Part shown: positions 1 to 7,672 of the stretch, piece by piece
Position numbering within the stretch: the stretch's first letter is position 1
Layout of the letters: the number at the start of each line of letters is the position of its first letter
NCBI GenBank assembly: GCA_018335335.1
Contig: JAGXKG010000019.1
Coordinates: 1 to 36,360 of the forward strand
DNA length: 36,360 nt
Source: Candidatus Thorarchaeota archaeon
GTDB lineage: Archaea; Asgardarchaeota; Thorarchaeia; Thorarchaeales; Thorarchaeaceae
Direction: 5' to 3'
Notes under the pieces: generated by a model
Seen by the model: only the letters and a program-made list of their open reading frames with translations
The model's database searches: none
What the model was told of the DNA's origin: nothing
Translations under genes and position numbers: made by a program

Positions 1-894
1 GACGAGACAGAGGGCCTCTACAACACTCATGGTGAAGAAGCAGAAAGGCGTTTCTTGGAAATCCTCAAACGAATATATAATGAAGGTAAGAACGTTGTTA
101 TGGTAGCTTCTTGCTTGACCGATGTATGGGACAGGATCTACGAGATAGCTGATGCTCCCATGAAATCCAGAATGGAAGAACCCGTGAGTCTTCGCCCCTT
201 CACCGAAGATGATTTGATATGCTTCGTCGAGAAGACGATGAAAAAGTACTGGAATGAGAAGAACATTGACCCCCCACCAAGCTTGATATTCCCGTTGAGC
301 GAAGCGGACATAGACGATGCATTCAAGCACTCCGAAGGTGTTCCCAGAGAAGCAATCAAGTTCATCATACCTCGGCTTGACTCGATTCTATTCGATATCG
401 AGGAGGAGCCTGAACCACAGGCGGACTACGTCATTAAGCTCACAGCATCTGTGGTCATCAATGCCATTGTAGAAGCTTTGAAGTTAGCTGCCGAGGAGGT
501 TGGAGGCCAAGTTCAGCTGCATATGGCTAAGGGTGGAACATCACGCGAGGCAACTGCAATTGTAAACGTCAATAAGGATGGTCAATCAAAGAAGATATGC
601 ATTGATGTGGCAAATGTTAAGGATTGGAATCGCAGTGGTGGAGTGGCTGGATACTATTCCGTCAAAAGAGTGAAGGAGATCATGGAGTCCGACGAAGCCG
701 ATTACGGTATAGTTGCGGTGCCAAAGGAGACTGGTGGAGCCAAATTTGAAGCCATGCGTGAAGAGCTTGGTGACACGTTGACGACGCTGAGGTTCACGGA
801 GAAAACGGCAACCCAGCTGGTGGAATCCACAAAAGGAAGAGTACTTACTTCAGAGGAAGCCGATGCATTTGGCGAAATTGTGAAATCGGTATGA
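1..894 (+). CDS. AAA-type P-loop ATPase, C-terminal part (5' end outside window)
   Basis: The reading frame is open from the first base, so the gene starts upstream. The first visible residues are Asp-Glu, as expected just after a Walker B strand. A helix and the strand NVVMVASCLTDVW follow, then SRMEEPVSLRPFTEDDL. A 'basic residue then L-x-PFTExDL' pattern is typical of sensor/lid regions in archaeal AAA ATPases of the ORC/STAND type. After a lid-like helical region (to about residue 140 of the visible part) there is a second alpha/beta domain with the stretch KICIDVANVKDW, which could be a nuclease-like or sensor domain; this is a guess. The P-loop itself is not in the window. It converges with the signal peptidase gene, with two bases between the stop codons. 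ATPase assignment is moderately sure; cellular role unknown. Confidence 0.6.
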   Translation, partial: DETEGLYNTHGEEAERRFLEILKRIYNEGKNVVMVASCLTDVWDRIYEIADAPMKSRMEEPVSLRPFTEDDLICFVEKTMKKYWNEKNIDPPPSLIFPLSEADIDDAFKHSEGVPREAIKFIIPRLDSILFDIEEEPEPQADYVIKLTASVVINAIVEALKLAAEEVGGQVQLHMAKGGTSREATAIVNVNKDGQSKKICIDVANVKDWNRSGGVAGYYSVKRVKEIMESDEADYGIVAVPKETGGAKFEAMREELGDTLTTLRFTEKTATQLVESTKGRVLTSEEADAFGEIVKSV

Positions 895-896
895 GC

Positions 897-1475
897 CTAA
901 TCTGTTTTGGGTGACTCAGTCTCTCCATTCGGACCCCCGTCACCGGTCTCTTCGTCTTCTTGGCAAACAAACTCGGGTACCACCAGAATCAGCAAGAAAA
1001 TCACTGCAGTTGTGGCGATTCCAAGAGGTGTTCTGAGAAACAGGCTTAGATGACCTATAGCAGGAATCCGGAGAATCATGACGCCAACTACTTCATCATA
1101 CGTTCTGTTTCCAGGGTCGATTATGGCGTTGTTATCACCTTGTGTAAAGTAATAGTACTTCCCATTCTCCACTTCAATCGAAACAACTCGGTGCACTATG
1201 GGAGCACTACCATGCCAATCGTCTTCGTAGACGATAATGTCCCCAACTGCAATATCCTCCGCCGGTCGACCTTGGAGAATCAACAGATCGCCGGGATAAA
1301 GCGTTGGCTCCATAGATTCGCTTGTGACTACCACAAGCGGCGTTGTCGTACCCATGGAAAACATGAATAACCCATATCCGCCAAAAGTCGCGATGACTAC
1401 TATCCCCAGAAGAAAAAGTGTCTTCACCAGTTCTGAACGCTGGTCCCATTTGAGTGCTGTTCGTACCTTGTCCAT
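897..1475 (-). CDS. Signal peptidase I, archaeal/ER (Sec11-like) type
   Basis: A 192-residue membrane protease that removes signal peptides from exported proteins at the outer face of the membrane. TM helix 1 is at about residues 17-40. It is followed by the box I motif VTSESMEPTLYPGD with the catalytic Ser54, then IVHRVV with His95 in the place of the bacterial Lys, then GDNN with Asp114. That Ser-His-Asp set is characteristic of archaeal and ER signal peptidases rather than bacterial LepB. A second hydrophobic segment at about 150-170 is followed by a short acidic tail rich in Glu, Asp and Gly, probably cytoplasmic. The length is typical of the family. The ATG start is clear. The gene ends two bases from the convergent ATPase gene, so both probably terminate inside each other. 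Confidence 0.93.
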   Translation of the reverse strand: MDKVRTALKWDQRSELVKTLFLLGIVVIATFGGYGLFMFSMGTTTPLVVVTSESMEPTLYPGDLLILQGRPAEDIAVGDIIVYEDDWHGSAPIVHRVVSIEVENGKYYYFTQGDNNAIIDPGNRTYDEVVGVMILRIPAIGHLSLFLRTPLGIATTAVIFLLILVVPEFVCQEDEETGDGGPNGETESPKTD

Positions 1476-1548
1476 GAATACAGCCTCTCTCAGGGCGGTA
1501 CAAAACTGCTTCTAATAAAGGCTACTTCTTGCTACTGTTGAAAACTGC

Positions 1549-2019
1549 TTACCTTCCCCAGCGTTTGGTGGCTCTAGCAACAGTGCTGAGTGCCTTACCC
1601 TCGTGGGAAAGGCAGCTGTCCCATTCACAGGGCTCATACACTGCATCCTCCCCCTCTGTATGCTCTAGATGCTTCACAATTATCCTAAGTTTCTTCCTTT
1701 CAGATTCAGCTATCCTGGTTGAGCCTCTAGTTGTAGGTAAGGCGTCTGCGAGTATTTCCGATGTACTGATGAGGTGCCACATTTTATCACTTACCCGAGT
1801 CGCAGCAATGAGGATTGGTCCCACTTCGAAGTCTTCCTTGAATAGAACCGTTGCACCGATATCCACTTCGTCACCTACTTCTTCGCCGGATTCTTCAAGC
1901 TCCTCATGAAAATCAAATAGGGCCTTCTTAATAGCCTCCCGAAGTGCGTCCAATGATGCCTGAACTACTACTCCTCTCTCATTGACCGATTCATCTTTGC
2001 TACTCATCACGAACACCAT
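1549..2019 (-). CDS. Conserved hypothetical protein, 156 aa
   Basis: I do not recognise a family. The product is soluble, with an amphipathic helix near the N terminus (about residues 20-45, LDALREAIKKALFDFHEEL) and an acidic linker. A small beta-rich part follows, with strands at VDIGATVLF and VGPILIAATRV. The C-terminal third holds a Cys pair (CEWDSC) that could bind metal or form a disulphide. The chosen ATG at 2019 has a purine-rich GAGAG stretch about five bases upstream, and the upstream DNA is A/T-rich, including an AATAAATAT box that could be a promoter. It lies between the signal peptidase and TPR genes on the same strand, separated from the TPR gene by about 160 bases, so it is probably transcribed on its own. 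Confidence 0.7.
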   Translation of the reverse strand: MVFVMSSKDESVNERGVVVQASLDALREAIKKALFDFHEELEESGEEVGDEVDIGATVLFKEDFEVGPILIAATRVSDKMWHLISTSEILADALPTTRGSTRIAESERKKLRIIVKHLEHTEGEDAVYEPCEWDSCLSHEGKALSTVARATKRWGR

Positions 2020-2180
2020 ATATCTCTCATATTTATTGAAAACCTAAATAATCCTCTCATCTGGCATTTTTTCTCCATTGATTACGGAGTGCTTCAGTTC
2101 CTCTGCACAGAAACCACAGGTCTCTTGCAACGGGGCTTGCTGTCATTTGTTTGCTGGACTATAATCAAGACACGGAGTAA

Positions 2181-2951
2181 TCAGAATTGCTTGTCATACT
2201 CCTCATGAATGAATTCTCTTACCCGGCCCGGTATATGCACGGAAAGGTCGACTGTCAAATCAAGAAGGAGCTCACAGCCCCGCTCGTGGTCAATGGAAAG
2301 CATCTTCTTGAATTTATCAACTGCCCTATCATGCTCTCTGGTTTTGAGAAGAACTACTCCCAAAGAAAACCATGCTTCTGTAGATTCCGGATCATGTTCA
2401 ATAGCTTTCTGGAACATTTCAGAGGCTTCTTCGTATTGTCCTAGTCGTTCCAACCCGACTCCAAGTAACGTCCATGCTGTGGGGTCGTGCGGATTCAGTT
2501 CAATTGCAGTTTTGAGCTTCTCTGTGGCTCGCTTATCTTCTTGGAGATTCAGCAATACCCAACCAAGATTACGCCGTGCTTCAGAATGATTTGGCTGCAA
2601 TCTAATGGCTTCTTCTAGTTTCTCAACAGAGTCATGGTAATGACCCAAGTGGGCATACGCTGTGCCAAGAGCATTCCAGGCATCAGCGAAATCTGATTTC
2701 AAACTAATAGCTTTTTCAAAATTATTTGCTGCGCCTTCATGATTCCCGAGATGGGCAAGAGCTAAGCCTAGCGCGTAACGCGCATCGGAAAAGCCAGGTT
2801 CAATGTCTAATGCTCTTCTATAGACATCTGCAGCCCCTTGATGGTCACCTGACAGCGCAAGCAAGGTGCCCATTCGGTAGAAGACGCCAGCATTATCTGT
2901 ACGTGAAGATGCGGAAACGTCGTCGGTATCTCGTTCTTGGTTTTCAGACAC
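2181..2951 (-). CDS. TPR-repeat protein (six tetratricopeptide repeats)
   Basis: A 256-residue soluble protein built almost entirely of 34-residue tetratricopeptide repeats at roughly residues 20-53, 54-87, 88-121, 122-155, 156-189 and 190-223. Each shows the TPR pattern of Trp/Tyr-x-x-Leu-Gly ... Tyr/His ... Ala ... Phe/Leu-x-x-Ala-Ile ... Pro, for example DAWNALGTAYAHLGHYHDSV. TPR arrays form a superhelix that binds peptides, so the expected role is a scaffold or chaperone adaptor; the partner cannot be told from sequence. A short non-repeat tail follows the last repeat. The first codon appears to be GTG at 2951. The gene stands alone, with a long spacer upstream. Confidence 0.88.
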   Translation of the reverse strand: MSENQERDTDDVSASSRTDNAGVFYRMGTLLALSGDHQGAADVYRRALDIEPGFSDARYALGLALAHLGNHEGAANNFEKAISLKSDFADAWNALGTAYAHLGHYHDSVEKLEEAIRLQPNHSEARRNLGWVLLNLQEDKRATEKLKTAIELNPHDPTAWTLLGVGLERLGQYEEASEMFQKAIEHDPESTEAWFSLGVVLLKTREHDRAVDKFKKMLSIDHERGCELLLDLTVDLSVHIPGRVREFIHEEYDKQF

Positions 2952-3093
2952 AGTACATGCTCCAAGATTACTGATGGAAATCTGTTAATCTTGCTTTTGG
3001 TGTGGTATTGCTAAACAATACAAAGAAAATGAAAAAGATAGACGGGTTGCGACCGTCCACTCCGAACTACTATCTGTTCCCTTAGACTGCTGA

Positions 3094-3312
3094 TTATAGG
3101 AAAAATTCCACTGCACCAGAGTCAAAGCTGTAGTATGCGCCGACAAATTTCATTTTGTCTTCTTCTGCGAGTCCTCGAAGTAATGGGCTTTTTTCCTTAA
3201 TATCTTCGATAACCCGCTCAACATTTTTTCGCACGGCTTTGTCAACTAACTCATCAAAGGGCAAGTCATCGTCTAACGACTCTATTACCGGCTGGATATT
3301 GTCGGGCTTATG
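3094..3312 (-). pseudogene. Decayed beta-carbonic anhydrase, C-terminal remnant
   Basis: Reading the minus strand gives 72 codons without a stop, flanked upstream by an in-frame TAG at 3313-3315. It contains HKPDNIQPVIESL, then FDELVDKAVRKNVERVIEDI, then SPLLRGLAEEDKMKFVGAYY and FDSGAVEFFL at the end. The pattern 'KNV..VI..I...SPLL......K.KFVGAYY..dsG.VEF' is the C-terminal helix pair and last strand of beta-class carbonic anhydrases. The N-terminal half, which carries the zinc ligands (Cys, His, Cys), is missing: no frame upstream of 3315 shows it. This is therefore a truncated, inactive remnant in a spacer otherwise empty of genes. Family recognition is from memory of the consensus. The stretch 2952-3093 holds nothing else that I can see. 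Confidence 0.65.
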
Positions 3313-3562
3313 CTATGGGCTAGAATAGCTGACAATGAATTCGATCTACTTGGACATGCTATTTGAAATGGTGGTTCGTGTGTGGAGGGGGATTTAACAT
3401 TCAATCAATCGTCCTTGCCGCGATTCAGTAGCAGGCATAATACTAAAACTCAGCTGAATTCATTGTTGCATCAGCTCCCTTTTTGCTCTGAAAATATCTA
3501 GTTGGATAGGATCATACATCCGATATCTAGGTGCATTTTCATTGACTCTTCCTTTGTGAAAC

Positions 3563-3600
3563 AATAATATACCTATATTCCTTTCTCAATTGTAGAGAGG
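3563..3600 (+). promoter_or_regulatory. TATA-like box and ribosome binding site of the MBL-rhodanese gene
   Basis: An A/T-rich AATAATATA lies about 40 bases before the ATG at 3609, and GAGAGG (3595-3600) lies eight bases before it. Together they fit an archaeal promoter with a short leader and a Shine-Dalgarno site. The rest of 3313-3562 shows no gene or clear repeat. Confidence 0.4.
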
Positions 3601-3608
3601 CTCACGAG

Positions 3609-4982
3609 ATGGAAGTCACAACTGTTGTATCCGAGGGTTTGGCTGCTCTTTCTTATTTTGTTGAATCAGCTGGCGAAGCTATGGTCGTCGACCCGCGAAG
3701 AGACGCACAGATTTACGAAGAAATGGCACTAGAGAGGAACGTCGAGATTAAATACGTACTAGAGAGCCATCGTAACGAGGACCTAGTCTTAGGCTCATTA
3801 GAACTCCAGAATCTGGTTCCGTCTCTTGAGATTATTCACAGTAAACACGGAGCTCCCTTCAAGTATGGAGAGCATAATGTTGGAGACGGCGAGAAGTTTG
3901 AGGTTGGAGACTTAGAAATCGAATGCCTCTATACGCCTGGCCACACGAATGATAGCATCTGCTATGCTGTAACGGATACATCGACTGGCGATGATCCGGT
4001 TGCTGTTTTCACGGGTGATACCCTCTTCGTAAATGACGTTGGAAGAACAGACTTGGTTGACATTAAGAAGCACGAGGAGCAATCACGAAAGATGTATCAC
4101 AGTCTACATGACAAAGTGCTTGAGCTCCCTGATTCTACTATCGTATATCCGGCGCATGGAGCAGGTTCTGTTTGTGGTGCCGATATGGCTGCTCGCCCAG
4201 TTACAACAATCGGATACGAACGGAAGAATAACCCTTGGCTGAACAAAGACGAGGAGGAATTCGTGGAAGGCAGGCTAAATTCGAACCTGATGATACCTGA
4301 CTATTTCACCCGCTGTGAGGTGTACAATCTTGAAGGTCCACCCCTGTTGTCTGAGGTCCAACGTCCACGATTTCTTGGGATGGGGGCATTTGAGGAACTG
4401 ATGCACCGGGACGACCACGATGTTCTTGATACTCGCACACCAAGCTCCTTTGTTAGCAAACACATTTCGGATTCGATCTTCATGGGGTTGCAAATGATGG
4501 GGATTTTCTTGGGTTGGGTAGCAGATTACGAAGATGAGCATCTACTCGTAGTTGAAGATTCCTCACAATTGGAGACTGCATGGAACTACATGGTTCGGCT
4601 CGGATATGATGGCTTCGCTGGTGCCCTTGGTGGCGGACTGATGGCTTGGGAACATACTGGAAGACCAGTCGATAGCCTCGGTCACCCCAGTGCTCCAGAG
4701 CTGAAACAATGGATTGACGCTAAGGGACTACAGATTGTTGATGTCCGAGAAGAGCATGAGGTCCATGGGAACCTCCTTCCTGGTTCCAAGCTCGCTCCTC
4801 TTACAGAGATTCGTGATCACATTGGGGATTTAGACCAAGACAAGAAAACCGTTTCAGTTTGTCCCTCTGGTTTCAGAAGTACAATAGGTGCAAGCATTCT
4901 CAAGAGGGCAGGTTTCGAGGATGTCGCCGTTCCTCTTGGTGGAACACACGCTTGGAAAAACAATGGCTATGAACTTGCTTAG
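3609..4982 (+). CDS. Metallo-beta-lactamase fold protein fused to two rhodanese domains (persulfide dioxygenase-like)
   Basis: Domain order: MBL fold (about residues 1-235), a first rhodanese domain (about 255-355) and a second rhodanese domain (about 363-455). The layout matches persulfide dioxygenase/sulfurtransferase fusions that oxidise glutathione or other low-molecular persulfides and move sulfane sulfur. In the MBL part TPGHT (His112), FTGDTLF (Asp137) and YPAHG (His183) are present. The usual H-x-H-x-D-H motif, however, reads H54-R-N56-E-D58-L59, so the second His (an iron ligand in ETHE1-type enzymes) and the last His are replaced. The first rhodanese domain has no active-site Cys and is probably structural. 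The second keeps CPSGFRS with Cys418. The gamma-glutamyltransferase gene follows 23 bases downstream, so they are likely co-transcribed. Either a changed metal site or loss of dioxygenase activity is possible. Confidence 0.85.
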   Translation: MEVTTVVSEGLAALSYFVESAGEAMVVDPRRDAQIYEEMALERNVEIKYVLESHRNEDLVLGSLELQNLVPSLEIIHSKHGAPFKYGEHNVGDGEKFEVGDLEIECLYTPGHTNDSICYAVTDTSTGDDPVAVFTGDTLFVNDVGRTDLVDIKKHEEQSRKMYHSLHDKVLELPDSTIVYPAHGAGSVCGADMAARPVTTIGYERKNNPWLNKDEEEFVEGRLNSNLMIPDYFTRCEVYNLEGPPLLSEVQRPRFLGMGAFEELMHRDDHDVLDTRTPSSFVSKHISDSIFMGLQMMGIFLGWVADYEDEHLLVVEDSSQLETAWNYMVRLGYDGFAGALGGGLMAWEHTGRPVDSLGHPSAPELKQWIDAKGLQIVDVREEHEVHGNLLPGSKLAPLTEIRDHIGDLDQDKKTVSVCPSGFRSTIGASILKRAGFEDVAVPLGGTHAWKNNGYELA

Positions 4983-5005
4983 TCCATGATGATTGAGGAA
5001 TAGCT

Positions 5006-6595
5006 ATGGTATTTTGGCGTAGGCCCACAGGAAGATCTGATGTTATTGCAGATAGAGGAATTGTTGCGTCATCGCAGCCACTTGCTACGCAGGCTGGCTT
5101 GAAGATGCTGCAACAAGGAGGCAATGCAGTGGATGCAGCTGTAGCTACAGCAGCAACCCTTGACGTAGTTGAACCTTTCTCAACCGGGTGCGGTGGAGAT
5201 GCTTTTGCTTTACTGCATTTACCAGGACAGTCAAAACCCCTAGCATTCAACGGGTCAGGACAAGCAGGCTCTCTTGTCACTCTCAATGAGCTTCGAGAAC
5301 GAGGATGGGACCAGATACCTGTAAGAGGAGGTGCACCTGTTACAGTTCCAGGCGCGATGCATCTATGGCACTTCCTAACATCCAACTACGGCGCTCTAGA
5401 TTTTGAGACGGTTATGAGTCCGGCGATTTACTATGCGGAAAATGGTTTTCCAGTATCACCCATTATCGCAGAAGTTTGGGATCTTTTGTTTTCAGCTCTC
5501 AGAAATGAAGCTGCTGAAAACATTTTCACCATAGATGGTAGAGCCCCAAAACCGGGCGATAAAATGAGCAATCCTCGGCTGGCCCGCACTTTCAGAGAAG
5601 TTGCTGAGAACGGAATCTCTTCCTTCTATTCCGGTGCAATCGCTGAAAGCATAGTTGCAACAGTACAGGAGCATGGTGGCTTCTTGAAAGCGGAAGACCT
5701 AGCAGGACATGAGACTGAACAGACCTCACCAATTTCTGTATCCTACCGGGGCGTTGATATTTTCGAGCATGCGCCAAATGGACAAGGCTTTGCAGCTCTT
5801 GAAATGCTGAATATGATGGAGGAGTTCGAATTCTCGGAGCTTAGTCATCTTTCTGCTGGCAGATATCACATCATGATTGAAGCAAAGAAGTTGGCTTACG
5901 CAGACCTGTATCAGCACAATGCGGATCCCGACTTCTATGAGGTACCCTTGGAGCGATTACTCTCCAAGGACTACGGTCTTGACCGTTCAAAAAGCATCGA
6001 TTTGGACTCTGCGATGGATGTGCCGGATTCGGGTATTGATTTGGGGTCGGACACAATATATTTGGCAACTGCTGACCAAGAGGGACGAGCGGTATCTTTC
6101 ATCAACAGCTTGTATATGGGATTTGGTAGTGGTCTTGTGGTGCCAGAGTGGGGCATCAAACTGCAGAATAGAGGCAGGCTGTTTTCCCTTAACCCTGGGC
6201 ACCCAAATAGCTATGAACCTGGGAAACGACCGTTTCATACAATTATCCCCGGAGCAGCCTACACAGACGATGAGTTACTTGGAGTGTTTGGAATCATGGG
6301 CGGACCACATCAGGCACAAGCCCATGCTCAATTTGTGAGCAATGTCTTGGATTATGAAATGTCACCCCAAGAGGCATTAGACCATCCTAGATTCCATCAC
6401 AACCAGGATTCCAACACTGTGGCTCTTGAAAACGGCATTCCTCCGCGAGCTCAAGGAGAACTAAAAAAACGAGGGCACGAAATAGCGCACGAGACAATGG
6501 CTGGCTTTGGAGGCGGACAAGCCATTTTCCGCTTGAAGGATGCTTGGATTGCAGGTTCTGATTTCAGAAAAGACGGACAAGCTGCTGGATTCTAG
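5006..6595 (+). CDS. Gamma-glutamyltransferase family protein (Ntn hydrolase)
   Basis: A 529-residue member of the gamma-glutamyltranspeptidase family. These proteins cut themselves into two subunits and then hydrolyse or transfer gamma-glutamyl groups, for instance from glutathione. The N-terminal GIVASSQPLATQAGLKMLQQ, GGNAVDAAVA and TGCGGDAFALL blocks are typical of the large subunit. The self-cleavage nucleophile is Thr350 in SDTIYLATAD, followed by VSFINSLYMGFGSGL. HTIIPG and GIMGGPHQAQAHAQ are the oxyanion and small-subunit signatures. There is no signal peptide, so this is a cytoplasmic form like the YwrD group; the substrate may be something other than glutathione. TGAGGAATAGCT before the ATG contains a GAGG ribosome binding site. 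It sits directly after the persulfide-dioxygenase-like gene, which suggests joint turnover of thiol peptides. Confidence 0.9.
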   Translation: MVFWRRPTGRSDVIADRGIVASSQPLATQAGLKMLQQGGNAVDAAVATAATLDVVEPFSTGCGGDAFALLHLPGQSKPLAFNGSGQAGSLVTLNELRERGWDQIPVRGGAPVTVPGAMHLWHFLTSNYGALDFETVMSPAIYYAENGFPVSPIIAEVWDLLFSALRNEAAENIFTIDGRAPKPGDKMSNPRLARTFREVAENGISSFYSGAIAESIVATVQEHGGFLKAEDLAGHETEQTSPISVSYRGVDIFEHAPNGQGFAALEMLNMMEEFEFSELSHLSAGRYHIMIEAKKLAYADLYQHNADPDFYEVPLERLLSKDYGLDRSKSIDLDSAMDVPDSGIDLGSDTIYLATADQEGRAVSFINSLYMGFGSGLVVPEWGIKLQNRGRLFSLNPGHPNSYEPGKRPFHTIIPGAAYTDDELLGVFGIMGGPHQAQAHAQFVSNVLDYEMSPQEALDHPRFHHNQDSNTVALENGIPPRAQGELKKRGHEIAHETMAGFGGGQAIFRLKDAWIAGSDFRKDGQAAGF

Positions 6596-6612
6596 CAGTC
6601 TTCAGGATTACT

Positions 6613-6626
6613 CTACATACGTGTAG
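6613..6626. terminator. Small hairpin between convergent genes
   Basis: CTACA-TACG-TGTAG is a perfect five-base stem with a TACG loop. It lies between the gamma-glutamyltransferase gene and the convergent exported-protein gene. It may serve as a transcription end on both strands, but the stem is short and could be chance. Confidence 0.25.
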
Positions 6627-6647
6627 GGCTTGATAATGTGCTATCTC

Positions 6648-7535
6648 TTATGCATAGTACCGTTGAATAGCTTTGTATAGAAGGATTGTTACAAGAACCC
6701 CTAGACCTAGATATATTGGATACATGATGAATGGGTCTGGTGGTGGTCCGCCTTTTGAGTATTCCCAGTGCTGAACCTCAAAGCCCACGTAATCATAATC
6801 GAAACCAGAGATATTGAATTCCCACGCTCCTGTGACTATGGCTTCCTCATCGGTTGTAGTAAGATTCTGGGAAGGCGAGAAATGGTGACTGAGGAATCCG
6901 GCTTGGTCGTCGACAGCCATTGTAACTGTCTCGTGCGTATCACCGCTCCATGTTCTTGCAGTTCCAACATAGTAATGATAATAGAATACCGTTGCACTAC
7001 TTGTAATGATAGTATTGGTGGTCACACAGATTTGAGTCGGAGTACTCTCTTCAAGAGTTGCATTAAACACAAGACACTCGATTCCCTCAGCCCAAGACCA
7101 TTCGGTTGTATTGAGCTTGTATGAGGCGTTGATTTGATGCCATCCCATGCGTACAAAATCTATCTCTGTTTCATTTACCTCTACAGCTGCATCAGAGGAC
7201 ATCACATTGGTATAGCTCCCCATTAGTGAAGAGGGTAAGGCGAATGCCATCGAGATATTTTGGGGGGTTTGAGGAACAACCAGAAAAGACGCAGTCAAGT
7301 TGATATCATATTGCACTTGTTTGTCAGCGATTTTTTTTGATTGAATATCAGCTATAACATCCGCTTCAGGCATGGAGGCATTTGTAAGGAGGGGATATGG
7401 CAATCCTAATGCGATATGTGAAGCTATTACCAGATCTGCAGAAGCTCGCTGGTTGGGCAGGAGATTAGTCATAGATAGCAAGCACAGAAAGATTACGATT
7501 CTCGAAAGATGCCCTTCCCCCACTCGATGCACCAC
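6648..7535 (-). CDS. Exported, C-terminally membrane-anchored protein of unknown function
   Basis: I do not recognise a family. The 295-residue product has an N-terminal signal sequence (RIVIFLCLLSMTNLLPN, about residues 12-28) and a likely cleavage region after RASA. A large beta-rich, Thr/Ser/Asn-rich ectodomain follows, and then a C-terminal TM helix, MYPIYLGLGVLVTILLYKAI, with a short basic tail RYYA. The ectodomain has several Asn-x-Ser/Thr sites, expected for an archaeal surface protein modified by N-glycosylation. The topology is thus outside with one C-terminal anchor. The start is GTG at 7535, and a second GTG 12 bases further in is also possible. It is convergent with the gamma-glutamyltransferase gene and divergent from the aspartase gene. 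Confidence 0.75.
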   Translation of the reverse strand: MVHRVGEGHLSRIVIFLCLLSMTNLLPNQRASADLVIASHIALGLPYPLLTNASMPEADVIADIQSKKIADKQVQYDINLTASFLVVPQTPQNISMAFALPSSLMGSYTNVMSSDAAVEVNETEIDFVRMGWHQINASYKLNTTEWSWAEGIECLVFNATLEESTPTQICVTTNTIITSSATVFYYHYYVGTARTWSGDTHETVTMAVDDQAGFLSHHFSPSQNLTTTDEEAIVTGAWEFNISGFDYDYVGFEVQHWEYSKGGPPPDPFIMYPIYLGLGVLVTILLYKAIQRYYA

Positions 7536-7672
7536 ACGCGATTTTAGAGATAGATTTCGACAAATAAATTCTTTGCGTAAGATGACTTTTCCATTGTATG
7601 TAGATGAATCGATTCGTTCCTATCTACTGCAAAAGACATAAGACGGATTGAGCAAATGGGTGCTTGAGCTGT

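Noticed and set aside
1050-1370. 106-codon frame opposite the signal peptidase gene
   Set aside because: Mirror frame of a gene with clear catalytic motifs; no ribosome site and no sensible protein pattern.
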